Shown here: positions 1 through 11,214 of the stretch, piece by piece
How positions within the stretch are numbered: the stretch's first letter is position 1
Layout of the letters: every line of letters starts with the position of its first letter
NCBI RefSeq assembly: GCF_022539505.1
Contig: NC_061514.1
Span: 215,411,837 to 215,475,836, forward strand
Length of the DNA: 64,000 bases
Source of the DNA: Lolium rigidum
Taxonomy: Eukaryota; Streptophyta; Magnoliopsida; Poales; Poaceae
Reading direction: 5' to 3'
The notes under the pieces: model-generated
The model's database searches: none
Seen by the model: only the letters and a program-made list of their open reading frames with translations
Told to the model about the DNA's origin: nothing
Position numbers and translations under genes: made by a program

Positions 1-782
1 ATATACATCCGCATCTACCATATACCATGTGTCCTACCGTGACACAAATTGTTGTTGTTTCTCTGCCGCGACAGAGTGCAAGTAGAATTAGGTTTTATTG
101 TTTTTCCTCCTTAGTTGTTGCCTTCTGATTTCATCCGTGCTGTAGAAAAAAATTCCCGTGAGATAAGTTTTGGCCGCCGGTAAAGAATTGTGAAGGAGGG
201 CAAAAAAAAATCCGCTACACTAGTTTTCGACCGTGGAGATCACTTTTCTCCACTGGCCGTTATAGCGACATTTTTTTATGCCTGCACGCTTTCCGGAGCA
301 CTATTAAGAAATTCCGATAATTTTTTTTTCTGAGGCTATACTGTTTTTAGACCTCGGGAATCAGTTTGAGACACTTGCCATCATAGTGATTTTTCATTTC
401 TCGGTTCGCCATATCATCGCCACCTCATCGCTGCTAGTTGCTTGTGTGCCGCGCCATGACCTTGTTAGTGTTCTAGGCTTGCGTCTCTAGTACGGTCTAA
501 CCTTGGACCAGCACAGTACCGTTGTTGAGCATACTTTCAATATGCACCGCTGTTTTGATAATTGTTGTTTTGCTACCATATTAGCATTCCTACAGCTCTA
601 CATATTGTCTCCACGTGCTTTGGCAATCTTTGGAGACGCCGATCCTTGTTGGTTGCCATATCACCTTCCTCCTGTTGGGTAAGAACTTGTAAGAGCTTTG
701 TATTTTGCTTGACGAATTGTGCATGAACCACCATATTCCGTAGTTTGTAGGCATATACGTTTGTGCTTTTTGAGTACTAATC
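1..782 (+). other. Untranslated leader of element A
   Basis: No coding potential is seen. The stretch runs up to the first gag ATG at 783 and contains poly-T/poly-A tracts. It may include the end of A's 5' LTR, but no convincing LTR end or primer-binding site was found, so it is called leader only. Confidence 0.5.
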
Positions 783-2183
783 ATGACAGGACCCACATTA
801 GCCGCTGTTGATCCGGCCAAGATGACGAGTGAGGAGTTGCATGCTCACTTCACCCATCTTTTGGGGGGCATGCAACCGACGTGGATGCGCGTCTTGGTGA
901 CGTTGATGCTAAACTCACCGATGCGTTGGACAAGATGGATGGCCTTGAGGCAGCTTTCAACAATTCAACTCCAAGCTCGACGGCAAGTTCCAAGAGTTGT
1001 TGGCTCGGTTCCCGCAGCCTCGCGACAACGTGCGACGACGCACACACCGCATTCCTCGTGCGGAGGTACCTGCGGGTACCGCCCCTGCTGCAGCAGCCAC
1101 ACCTGAAGCGGCCTCTGATGAAGGATACGATGATTATGGAGGAGAAGAGGAGCTGGTCGATGAGAACATGCTGTACGGCGAAGAAGTCGAACAACCTGCA
1201 CCTGGTCGTCCACGGCAACTGAACTTCAACGCTCGCCCACCTCCACGACCGGTACGTGATGATGATCATGTTGCTAAACTTAAATTGAATATTCCGCCAT
1301 TTGATGGTAGATATAATCCTGATGCATATCTTACTTTGGAATTGGAGGTAGAGCAACGCTTTGCATGTTTACGATATCCTGATTATTTGCGTGTTAGTGC
1401 TGCTACTTGTGAGTTCACAGATTTTGCATCTATTTGGTGGTCTGAATATTGTAGAGTACATCATGCTAATATTCCTACTACATGGGTTGGTCTAAAACTA
1501 GCTATGCGTACTCGTTTTGTTCCTCCACATCATCAGCGTGATTTGCTTAAAAATTGTCTCGCTTAGAACAAGGGAAAAATTATGTAGAAGACTATTATAA
1601 AGAATTGAAAACTGGCATGATTCGCTGTGGTATTGTAGAGAATAATGAGGCTATGCTTACACATTTCTTTGGTGGTTTGAATAAAGAGATTCAGCATATT
1701 TTAGATTATAAGGAGTACAACACTATTACTGGCTTGTTTCATCTTGCTTGCAAAGCTGAACGTGAAGTGCAGGATCGTCAACCACCATGGAGAAGAGCTA
1801 ATATTTCTGCAGGCCGTACATCATCATGGTCTCCGCGACAATCAGCGCCACCATCTCGTGGTGCTGCACCAGCGCCTACTACCTCCAAGTACACCGCGCC
1901 TGCATCACATGCACCACCTGCTGCTACTCCACCACCTTCTGCTGGTCCTCCTCGGTATTCGTCTTCCATGGCCTCCACAGGGAAGACGCGCGACATTCAA
2001 TGTCACAAATGCTTGGGATTTGGTCACATAGAGAGAGAATGCAGGACCAAACGTGTCATGTTGGTGCGTGAAGATGGAGAATATGATTCTGCAAGTGACT
2101 TTGATGAATATACATTGGCTCTTATTGCTGCACGTGATGGAGCCAATTTTGATTCTGAGAGAGATGGAGGTAATGGAAGCTGA
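783..2183 (+). pseudogene. Element A gag (frameshifted)
   Basis: Gag forms the retrotransposon capsid and binds its RNA. Four overlapping frames cover it: the start at 783, a segment from 881, one from 997 to 1566 and one from 1554 to 2183. The 997-1566 piece has the Retrotrans_gag-like core (LNIPPFDGRYNPDAYL, then a WW-containing helix near 1435). The 1554-2183 piece carries a proline/serine-rich linker and then one CCHC zinc knuckle, CHKCLGFGHIEREC, near 2002-2043. Frame changes near 880, 990 and 1555 show decay or base errors. A further frame change near 2165 leads into the protease part. Confidence 0.85.
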
Positions 2184-3108
2184 CACTGCTGATCAGTACA
2201 AGATCTTAGTTGCACAATGTGTGTTGAGCGTGCAACTGAGCAAATGTGAGCATGATCAACGCCAAAATCTGTTTCAAACAAGAGGCGTTATCAAAGAGCG
2301 AGCTATACAGATCATCATTGATGGAGGGAGCTGCAATAATCTGGCTAGCGTTGACATGGTGGAGAAGCTTTCTCTACCTACGAGACATCACACACATCCA
2401 TATTACATTCAATGGTTTGAGAGCTCTCGAAAGCTCAAGGTAACAAGAACTACACGTGTGCATTTTAGTATTGGTACATATTCTGATTTTGTTGATTGTG
2501 ATGTTGTACCTATGCAAGCTTGTTCTTTGTTACTTGGTAGACCTTGGCAATTTGATAGAGAATCTGTTCATAATGGTATAACTAATCAGTATTATCTTAT
2601 GCATGATGGAAAGAAAATTGGTCTCAAACCTATGACTCCTGAACAAATACTAAAATATGATCTTGCTAGAGCTAGTAGAGTAAAAAACGTGGATAAACAT
2701 AAGAGTGAAAATCAGATTGTTGCTGCAGATTTTGTGCCACATAAGACTAATACTAAATCTGATTCGAACCATGCTACTGAAATTCGTTTGAAAAGTCCTT
2801 GTTTGCTTGCTAGCAAATCTAATATTGCTGCACTTGATGAAAACACTACTCAATGCTATGTTATTATTTGCAAAGAAGTTCTGTTTTCATTTGAGGATAT
2901 GCCTCCTTCTTTGCCACCTGCGGTTGCTAACCTTTTGCAGGAATTCATTGATGTGTTCCCACAAGATGTTCCACCGGGACTACCACCTATTCGTGGGATA
3001 GAACACCGGATTGACTTGATTCGAGGAGCTTTGCTTCCCAACCGTGCGCCATATCGTACCAATCCTGAAGAGACCAAAGAGATTCATCGACAAATTCAGG
3101 TTCTCTAA
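2166..3108 (+). pseudogene. Element A protease and linker to RT
   Basis: This open frame includes an aspartic-protease core, IIIDGGSCNNLAS near 2310-2350, where the active-site D is followed by GG, common in plant gypsy proteases. Further on is LLLGRPWQFDR (about 2525-2560), the usual flap-side LLGRPW motif. The frame runs into the RT N-terminus (DVFPQDVPPGLPPIRGIEHRI, here near 2950-3010, shown only as landmarks) and stops at TAA 3106-3108. The protease would cut the Gag-Pol precursor if the frame were intact. Confidence 0.8.
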
Positions 3109-4290
3109 GATAAAGGTTACATTAGTGAGTCTCTTAGTCCATGTGTTGTTCCTATTATTTTAATACCTAAGAAGGATGGTTCTTCGCGCATGTGTACTGA
3201 TTGTAGAGCTATTAATAATATTACCATTCGATACCGTCATCCTATTCCTCATTGAGATGATATGCTTGATGAGTTGAGTGGTTCTATTATGTTCTCTAAA
3301 GTTGACTTGCGTAGTGGTTACCACCAGATTCGTATGCAATTAGGAGATGAATAGAAAACAACATTTAAAACTAAGTTCGGTTTATATGAGTGGTTAGTAA
3401 TGCCTTTTGGATTAACTAATGCTCCTAGTACTTTCATGAGACAGATGAACGAAGTTTTACGTGCTTTTATTGGACCATTTGTGGTGGTATACTTTGATGA
3501 TATTCTGATTTATAGCAAATCTTTGGAGGATCATTTGGATCATTTACGTGCTGTTTTCAATGCTTTACGCGATGCGCGTTTGTATGGTAATCTTGAGAAG
3601 TGCACCTTTTGCAACAATCGAGTTGCATTTCTTGGCTATGTTGTTACTCCGCAGGGTATTGAAGTTGATCCAACCAAGATTGAGGCGATTGAGAGTTGGA
3701 CGCAGCCAAAGACGGTCACGCAAGTGAGGAGTTTTCTTGGCTTCGTTGGGTTCTATAGGCGCTTTGTGAAAGATTTTGGATCCATTGTTGCGTCGCTGAA
3801 TGAGCTTACAAAGAAGGATGTGCCCTTTGTGTGGGGCGATGCACAACAAGAAGCCTTCATGATATTGAAAGATAAGTTAACACATGCTCCATTACTCCAA
3901 CTTCCTGATTTCAATAAGACTTTTGAGCTTGAATGATATGCTAGTGGAATTGGTTTGGGAGGTGTGTTCTTACAAGAGGGCAAACCTGTTGCATATTTTA
4001 GTGAGAAATTGAGTGGGCCTAGTCTGAAGTATTCTACTTATGATAAATAATTATATGCACTGGTTCGGACATTAGAAACTTGGCAACATTATTTATGGCC
4101 TAAAGAATTTGTTATACATTCTGATCATGAATCTTTGAAGCATATTCGTAGTCAAGCTAAGTTGAATTGTCGCCATGCAAAGTGGGTTGAATTTATTGAG
4201 TCTTTTCCTTATGTTAGCAAACACAAAAAGGGTAAAGATAATGTTATTGCTGAGGCTTTGTCGCGCCGTTATACTATGCTATCTCAACTT
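3109..4290 (+). pseudogene. Element A reverse transcriptase and RNase H
   Basis: The translation shows RT landmarks: [11 protein letters not shown] near 3170, [12 protein letters not shown] near 3302-3337, [12 protein letters not shown] at 3400 and the catalytic YFDD box near 3490-3501. RNase H follows (GKPVAYFSEKLSG near 3985, then [12 protein letters not shown] near 4122). In-frame stops fall near 3253, 3350, 3934 and 4048, in addition to the TAA at 3106. Because the frame is mostly constant and damage is by point stops, this looks like decay of an old copy. The catalytic residues that can be seen are intact. Confidence 0.88.
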
Positions 4291-4966
4291 GACTTCAAGA
4301 TTTTTGGATTAGAGACTATAAAGGAACAATACTTGCATGATGTTGATTTTAAAGATGTGTTGCTGAATTGTAGAGATGGTACAACATGGAACAAATTCAT
4401 CCTCAATGATGGATTTGTGTTCCGTGCTAACAAGCTATGCATCCCCGATAGTCACGTTCGTCTTTTGTTGTTGCAGGAGGCCCATGGAGGAGGATTGATG
4501 GGCCACTTTGGTGTGAAGAAGACGGAGGATGTACTTGCTGCACACTTCTTTTGGCCATGTATGCATCGAGATGTTGAGAGATTTCTGGCACGCTGCACTA
4601 CATGTCAAAAAGCTAAGTCTCGACTTAATCCACATGGTTTATATATGCCTCTTCCTGTTCCTAGTGTACCTTGGGAGGATATTTCTATGGATTTCGTTTT
4701 TGGATTGCCTCGTACATAGAAGGGGAGGGATAGTATCTTTGTTGTTGTGGACCGGTTTCTAGATGACACACTTTATTCCATGTCACAAGACTGATGATGC
4801 TACACATGTTGCTGATTTGTTCTTTCGTGAAATTGTTCGTTTACATGGTGTGCCAAATACTATTGTTTATGATCGTGATACTAAGTTTCTTAGCCATTTT
4901 TGGAGATGTTTATGGGCTAAGTTGGGGACTAAATTACTGTTTAGTACTACATGTCATCCCCAAACT
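4291..4966 (+). pseudogene. Element A integrase, truncated
   Basis: An HHCC zinc-binding domain is visible ([14 protein letters not shown] near 4480 and CTTCQKAK near 4597-4620), followed by the start of the DDE core ([15 protein letters not shown] near 4672-4716 with the first catalytic D). A stop occurs near 4717 and the frame shifts near 4760; the second core block ([16 protein letters not shown]) continues in the new frame. Sequence ends after CHPQT where element B starts, so the final catalytic E and the C-terminal domain are missing. Confidence 0.88.
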
Positions 4967-6068
4967 TGATACGGGGTGGCTTTTGGACACCTCCTCCTCA
5001 AGACCGACAAGCCCTCCTCGTGGCCCAATGACTCGAGCTCGAGCCAAAGCCATACACCAAGTGGTGAATTCGCTCATTTCCACGTATGCATTTGATACCT
5101 CATTGGATGGCATGCTACTTCATGCAAATACCCTGCGTTCAATCAGGTACATCGATCAAGACGCAAGCCAGGGAGACCAAGCCAATGGAGAGGGATATGA
5201 AAATGGAGAAGATGGAGACCCAGCGCTCCAGCCGGAACTTCCGCCCCGAGGACCGGAACTTCCTGCCAGATGCCTCCCAGATGCCGTCCAGCGCCCAGGA
5301 AAGAGAATCCAGCCGGAACTTCCGCCCTGAGCGACCGGAACTTCCGCCCAAGTTCCTCCCTAGTTCCGAAATTGCGCCCAAACAACCCTGGACAATTTTG
5401 CAAGGAAAACAACCGCTTTCGGAACAAGGCCGAAAGTTGGCCGGAAGTAACGCCCCGACCGGAACTTTCGCCCATGAAGACCGGAACTTCCGCCCTACCG
5501 GAACTTCCGCCCCTTGAGGCCGGAACTTCCGCCTGCGCGACTTTCAGCCCAAAACAGCACGTTTCAGCATGTAACTTATCCCTTCGCCCCACCAACTATA
5601 AATAGCCTTGTGGGCTCAGATCTGAGATTCAGACTTGATGTGAAATTAAACCTGAGCTTTGCTCTTGTCCCATGTGGGAACCCCTACCATAGATCCTAGA
5701 TCTCGTACCACGCGATCTCCTTGTTGAATCCTTGTGATCTCTTTGGTGACTTCTATCAATCGTTGGTCTTTTGCTTGCACTTCTACCTTTTGGGTATTTT
5801 GCTTGCACTTCTATCAACCTTTGTCTTTTCACCCTTCTAGATCTCTAGGATTCGATTCGTCGATCTTTTTGCGGGACTTCTACCGAAAGGTCTTTTCCTG
5901 CAACTTCTATCGAGTTGGTGGTTCGGGCCAACGAGGACAAACCGATTTTTGTGTGTGTGAGTTTGTATCCCCGATTCCCCTTCGTGTTCTTCGTGTTCTA
6001 CCACCTCCCCCACGAATCCCACCCAAATCCGTGAAGATCGGGCCTACCCTAGGGCTTAGCCCATATCA
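4967..6068 (+). repeat. Element B 5' LTR (1,102 bp)
   Basis: It begins TGATACGGGG and ends CCATATCA, satisfying the TG...CA rule. A TATA box, TATAAATAG, is at 5597-5605. The first about 200 bases are open and encode a tail with GPMTRARAK, the motif that normally closes the Gag-Pol polyprotein of this kind of gypsy element. Hence the family's pol frame probably runs into its 3' LTR. The region 5232-5533 holds an array of short palindromes listed separately. Confidence 0.8.
5232..5533 (+). repeat. Array of CCGGAACTTCCGCC units in B LTR
   Basis: Nine irregularly spaced units share the core CGGAACTTCCG, an 11-base palindrome about its central base. Spacing varies from under 20 to about 90 bases. 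The array lies just upstream of the TATA box at 5597. Its open frames are low-complexity PELPP or NFRP peptides and are not considered genes. Confidence 0.85.
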
Positions 6069-7358
6069 TATGGTATCAAGACTCCTTGGTTGCCACGGAT
6101 TTGACCCCCACACCCCCAAATATTTTCTTGAGAATTTTTTCGAAAATCCCAAAAAATAGCCCCAAATTGGCCTTGGTTGGATCTCGCGATTTGTTGAGTT
6201 TTTTGTGGTTTTGTTCCAATAGAAACTTGTCTTTGGTGTTGATCTACAATCCCCCCACCTCCCCACAACTTTTAGTTCCAAATTTTCCTCGAATTCGAAG
6301 GATTTCGGACCGGATTTCCGCCCAAATCGATGAACAGCCCGCAGATCTGATTGCGACCGGAAGTTCCGCCCGGCAGGACCGGAAGTTCCGCCCGGGACCG
6401 GAAGTACCGTCCCCAGTGACCGGAAGTTCCGGCTGGCCGAATTTTCACAGATACCTTCGTTTATCGTTTTGGCACTACCCCTTTTGTGTTTGGACTTTGG
6501 TTTGAGTGCCATTTCAGCTACCACAAGCTTCCGCAACATCGACAACGACGACGGCACCCCGAGGATCCAAGCGGTTCATTTGACACCCCCACCACCATCG
6601 CAAGTTCGAGATCGTCGGCCACCATCATCAAGTGGTATTACTTGCCCTTTCCTTGTAACCCTAGCCTCCTTTGCATACCTTTCCCATCGAGAGTGACTTT
6701 CTAGTGTTGCGAAGCATTGCGCAAGCGTCCCGACCGTGAGGGTGTGCGTGTGTTGAGCATAGCTAAGAAGAAAGCTCGTTGTGAAAAGATAAGCAAAAGA
6801 AGTGTGACATACTTACATAGATAGTAGTATCCTTACATAATGAGAAAAAGAAAAAGAAAGAAAAATACAAAAAAAAGAGTGTGAGTGACTCCTATATACA
6901 AAAGAGTCCAAAGCTTATAAGCAAAAGAGAGAAAAGAGAAGAGAGGCGTTTGCGCAAATCTTGTTGCTTCTCAATTTTGCAACCAAGCTACGGTCTCTCT
7001 TGTGTTAGCGTGACACCGAGCTAGTAGTCTTCGTTAGGACCAATTTTTGTTCGTGCTCATTTTCCTTGGTCGCGCAAACCTCATTTTGTCCCGTGCGTGT
7101 GTTCCACGTTGTGTATGCCGCTTGTTGATCACCGCTTTTGACTTATCACTTTTGGATCTTACCCACTTTTGACAATAGACTTTTCGTTTGGTTCTTTCAT
7201 TTGGCTTTCCACATCCATACCTAACACCATATAGAGTTTTTGTTTTGTGTGTGTGCATACATATCGGTTGTCCTCCGATTTGAAACACCTTTTCGATTTT
7301 GGTTTGCAAGTTTTGACCTTTTGGTAGGTCTCTTTCCACCATATATATACACCACTCC
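6069..7358 (+). other. Element B primer site and untranslated leader
   Basis: A sequence TGGTATCAAGACTCC at 6071 sits two bases after the LTR. Its first eight bases match the initiator-Met tRNA primer site of plant elements (TGGTATCAGAGC) and then diverge. A second cluster of four palindromes, here CGGAAGTTCCG with the central base changed, is at 6356-6432. The stretch 6780-6960 is purine-rich (AAAGA/GAGA). No coding region is recognised. Confidence 0.6.
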
Positions 7359-9023
7359 TTGAGACTAACATGTATAGTGAGGATGAGCCTACGGAGGACG
7401 ACATGGATCGAGTACTATGAGGGTGATAGCTCCGCAAGCACCGCGGATATGGAGGACCATGTGGAGCTCAACACCGACTATGGGTCCGCTAGCACCGCGG
7501 ATATGGAGGACCATGTGGAGCTTGACACCGACTATGGCTCCGCAAGTATCATCGACAAGACCGACATCGAGCATCCCGACACCGACCATGGCTCGCCAAT
7601 CATGGACAACATGGTGGACCACAACCTCGACTGCGACTACGACTACGATGACATGGTGGAGCACTACCTCGACTACGACTATGACACCATGATGGAGCAC
7701 CGCATCGAGCACTACCTCGAGCACGACATCGACACCATGGTGAAACCTAGCTTCGACCCCACCTTGAACAAGACCGGTGCATACAAGTTCCCCATCTTGG
7801 CCAATGGAACTACATATGAAGATAGAGGACCTTCAAGACGGCGCAACCATGAGAGTGCGTATACACATGGTCATCTACATCGAGCTCATCCTATGGAACA
7901 TCAAGAGCGCCCCCACCATGATCGCCATCGACACTCTCCTCCGAGCTCAAGAAGGTGCCACAATAAAAGTGCCAAGCTACATGAGCCATCATATAGGCAT
8001 GCCGAGGATCGTCATCGACACACGTCACCTCATGATCGTCGTCGACCATCACCATCTCATGAACACCATCGACATGCATCCCCACATGATCATCACCGAC
8101 ACAAGTCACCTCATGTTCGCCATCGACTAACACCTACCACAGATCTTCGACGACACCCCTCAAGACATGGTGATGATGCAAGAAGACGAGAGCCTCGACA
8201 TGAAGCGGCCAAGGCTAAAAAGGTCAACAACAACAACCATATGGCGTCCACTAAGCCTAGCGCCACCACCACAATGGCATATCCAAGACCGCCTACACAT
8301 GAGAAGATCTCCAATGGTGCAAGACAAGACGCTACACCAACAAGCAAGATGGTGCCATGTGCAAACAAAGAGGAACCACATCTCATGGTGCTTTCATCTA
8401 ATACCGCCACCACCACAAGGGCACCTACAAGAAGCTCAAGCCCCAAGATGAAGACCATGGAGTCTACACTTCAAGATGAAGGACGGTCTACACATCTTTA
8501 TGCCAACATGACAATGATTTGTCCGCCAAGACCATGTAGCTCCCAATGTTTTCGTTGCAAACAAGACGGTCATCTTTGGGAATGCTCCAATATCTATTGT
8601 GATGTGTGCACATCCAACAAGCACATGACATGGGAATGCAACACACCACAAGCCCACAAGCTCTACTTCTCCCAATTAGATGCCGAATTCGCCGACATGA
8701 CACTTCAAGATACCACCGTGTTCAAAGAATGGTGCAAGGAAATGGACAAGATGACGACTATGAAGTCCACACTTCAAGATGGAGCACTAGAAGGCCAAGT
8801 CAATCGTGATGTTGATTCGAGCCTAGCTCTCAACAACACCATAGCGCCATCAAATGGTGTCAACATGGGAGGCGATGGAGTTGAGAAGGTTGAGCATGGG
8901 ATTTTCCCTTCAACCAAGGAGGTGAATGGAGTTGAGAATGGTGAACATGGGATGACCCCTTCATCAATGGAGGCGCATGGAGATGAGAAAATCGAGCCTA
9001 CTCCTATATGCTTGAATGAATGA
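7359..9023 (+). CDS. Element B gag-like zinc-knuckle protein
   Basis: The ORF encodes 554 residues. Residues about 25-130 are acidic with a repeated 22-residue unit (STADMEDHVEL...DYGSA, twice complete and once diverged). Residues about 165-275 are rich in His, Arg and Ser-Pro (HHRH, SPHD repeats). Two zinc knuckles follow near residues 391-423: CFRCKQDGHLWEC has one residue fewer than CX2CX4HX4C before the last Cys, while CDVCTSNKHMTWEC fits it. The ATG at 7371 opens another frame (MYSEDEPTEDD) that joins this one only after a base change near 7411, so the true start is probably 7371 with a small indel. A nucleic-acid-binding Gag role is inferred. Confidence 0.65.
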   Translation: MRLTCIVRMSLRRTTWIEYYEGDSSASTADMEDHVELNTDYGSASTADMEDHVELDTDYGSASIIDKTDIEHPDTDHGSPIMDNMVDHNLDCDYDYDDMVEHYLDYDYDTMMEHRIEHYLEHDIDTMVKPSFDPTLNKTGAYKFPILANGTTYEDRGPSRRRNHESAYTHGHLHRAHPMEHQERPHHDRHRHSPPSSRRCHNKSAKLHEPSYRHAEDRHRHTSPHDRRRPSPSHEHHRHASPHDHHRHKSPHVRHRLTPTTDLRRHPSRHGDDARRREPRHEAAKAKKVNNNNHMASTKPSATTTMAYPRPPTHEKISNGARQDATPTSKMVPCANKEEPHLMVLSSNTATTTRAPTRSSSPKMKTMESTLQDEGRSTHLYANMTMICPPRPCSSQCFRCKQDGHLWECSNIYCDVCTSNKHMTWECNTPQAHKLYFSQLDAEFADMTLQDTTVFKEWCKEMDKMTTMKSTLQDGALEGQVNRDVDSSLALNNTIAPSNGVNMGGDGVEKVEHGIFPSTKEVNGVENGEHGMTPSSMEAHGDEKIEPTPICLNE

Positions 9024-9505
9024 GACGGTACCAATCCCATGTGAGCATGAGAGCCACTTAGCCCACTTGAGTGAGAGTGATAGTGAGTTGAGTGACTCCC
9101 ACCCCATATGTGAGTTTGAGTGCTTCCATTTGGAGGACATGAGTGATACACCGAGTGAGTTGAGAGAGGTAGTTTATAGGTCCATGGAGGCCATTTCACA
9201 TTCTAACAACTTAACCTCTACCTCTAGTGTGTTTTCTCATGTTGCAATAGGTTCCATGGATGACGAGTTTCCGATCATGGAGAAGATGTACATGGTGCAT
9301 GAAGATTGATATCACACCATGCTTACAAGAAGCCAAAGATGTCGACCACATGGATCCTACTACTTCCATAACACCTACTTCAAATGAGCCGGACTTCAAA
9401 GGTAGCAACAAAGGTGTTGATGATGCCATGATCCCACTAGTGGACATGATGATTTGTGAGTGCATGCATGATCTTGATGATAAAAATGCTATGTCATATG
9501 CTTCT
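9016..9505 (+). pseudogene. Second element B ORF, frameshifted and cut
   Basis: An ATG at 9016 overlaps the stop of the gag-like ORF (ATGAATGAATGAG). The frame gives 97 acidic residues and stops at 9309; the neighbouring frame (from 9260) continues the same style of protein to 9505, indicating a one-base shift near 9300. I recognise no domain. The ORF is cut by element C at 9506. Confidence 0.5.
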
Positions 9506-10846
9506 TGTCACACCCCAACTTTTGCAACCTTGTTTAGTTGTCCAGAGTGCAAAAATCAGGGGGAACAAAAACTTTTTCTAAGGACTAATTAGATGAATTG
9601 TCTTGTTGTGCTTGTTGCAATTGTCTTGAGTTACCTCTTAGAACAACACCTCAAGTGTTAAAACAACTTAACTAATCAATTAATAAAACACATGTGTGGC
9701 CCTGGAAAATTATTTTCCTTTACCAATGCATAAACCCTATGATTGGTGTTATCCCATTAAGTACCTAAACACACAATCTCTAGTCTCCGGAAAAATAGTG
9801 AAGCTATGGTAACTCTTGTATTACCTTAACCTCCTCTCTTTCAAATAATTGAACCTTTTGACCTAAACCCCAAAACCACTTGTTGTTTTGTCATGACTCA
9901 AAATCTTAAAAGTATCTTGCCAAAAACCTTTCCTTATTAAAAATTTGACTAAGATCACCTTGATCTTGGTATCACAAAAGAGTTTCTAAAAAAGACATAG
10001 TTTTGGCACAAAGTATTAACCAAATGGCTTATCCTGACTTTATGTGACGTTAAAATCTTGTGAAAGCTTTTATAAGAAGTTTTGGATTCCTAAAATAAAA
10101 TAGAATGATCCACATTTTGTCCTTCTTTGTGGATTATTCTACTCTTCTCAGACCTCTCCTCTTTTTCAAATATTTCAAGTAAGCCTATTTGTTTAATCTC
10201 TATCAAAATCAAGGCCATAGACACCAAATAAAAGGGTATTTGAATCTGTGATCAAATACCCATGGCATTGTCTTTGCCACTAACACATCCCAATGATCCC
10301 TCCCTTTGCCTCACCACTCCATCAATGCTTGATCTAGGTAGTGGATAAATTGTTCAACAAATGAATCCTCTACCCAAAGTCTTCCAGCTCTACTCAAGAA
10401 AACTCTTTTGGGCAACCATTTCTAACATCACCCCTTGATCTTGGTATTCATGCATACCACTTTCTTCTTGCTCCTTGGGGTGAATAAAAGAGGAAGCCAA
10501 CTTTTCCTTGCATCACCAACCTAGACTTCCCTCTTAAGCTGGAACCCTATTTCCTCTTTCTCTCTAACTCTCCTTAGTTTTTGTTATTAGTATCTCAACC
10601 CAACTACCTACAACCGTGAGGATGGGTTCTATACCCCTCTTTTTCTCTCCTCTCATAATATTCCTACCATTGAGATTGTTTAATTCTTTCTACCTAATGT
10701 TTGAAATGGTGAATCCATCATTCCATGCATTTAACCAAAATCACTATGTGATGGGCCATGATCACATCTAGTCTTAATGCCATTTGTGATCTAGCAATCT
10801 CCCAAGAACATCACTCCTTTTCTTTATCTCTCTACCTTCTTGCCAG

Positions 10847-10855
10847 TATAAAAGG
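10847..10855 (+). promoter_or_regulatory. TATA box 1 of C LTR
   Basis: TATAAAAGG, 1.34 kb into the LTR. It is conserved in the 3' LTR copy at 62669-62677 despite base changes just upstream. Confidence 0.55.
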
Positions 10856-11214
10856 ATCACCTTGACATCACCATTATCACCACCATTCCCATCCCACCTT
10901 ATTTTAATTTGTTTCTTTTTTTCAAATTATGAAAATCTTGTGCAACCCTTGCCATCACTTGTTCAACTTGATTTCCACCCTATTCACCATCTACCCCTCT
11001 CCCTTTTTCTCCTCCACTTTTTCTTTCTTCCCTTTATACAAAATAATGGCCGGGCCATATTTTCTTGGCACCAACCGGTGCAACCTATCCAGCTTAACCC
11101 CAGCCCATCTAAAACCCTACCCCTGGACCCTCTATTCCTTTCCAACCGAGCCAAACCAAATCAGGCCAAGGCCCAACGACCCAACCTCACCCAAACCCTA
11201 AAACCTTGACATAG

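Larger units (their letters stand above)
1..4966 (+). mobile_element. Element A: decayed Ty3/gypsy retrotransposon, 3' end cut by insertion of element B
   Basis: Gag, protease, reverse transcriptase, RNase H and integrase occur in gypsy order on the + strand. The 5' LTR lies before the window. The reading frame changes at least four times in gag and pol contains many in-frame stops, so this copy cannot make its own proteins. Integrase stops after the CHPQT motif at 4966, where the LTR of element B begins (4967, TGATACGG). The five bases before it, AAACT, would be the target duplication; the matching copy and the rest of integrase should lie beyond the right edge of the window. Lineage beyond Ty3/gypsy is not decided. 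Confidence 0.9.
4967..9505 (+). mobile_element. Element B: gypsy-type LTR element, left part
   Basis: A complete 5' LTR, a primer-binding-site-like sequence and two consecutive ORFs are present, in A's orientation. The element is interrupted at 9506 by element C, so its pol region and 3' LTR are not in the window. A second copy of the same LTR lies at 63104 onward. The boundary at 4967 is supported because that second copy begins at exactly the same base in an unrelated setting. Confidence 0.8.
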
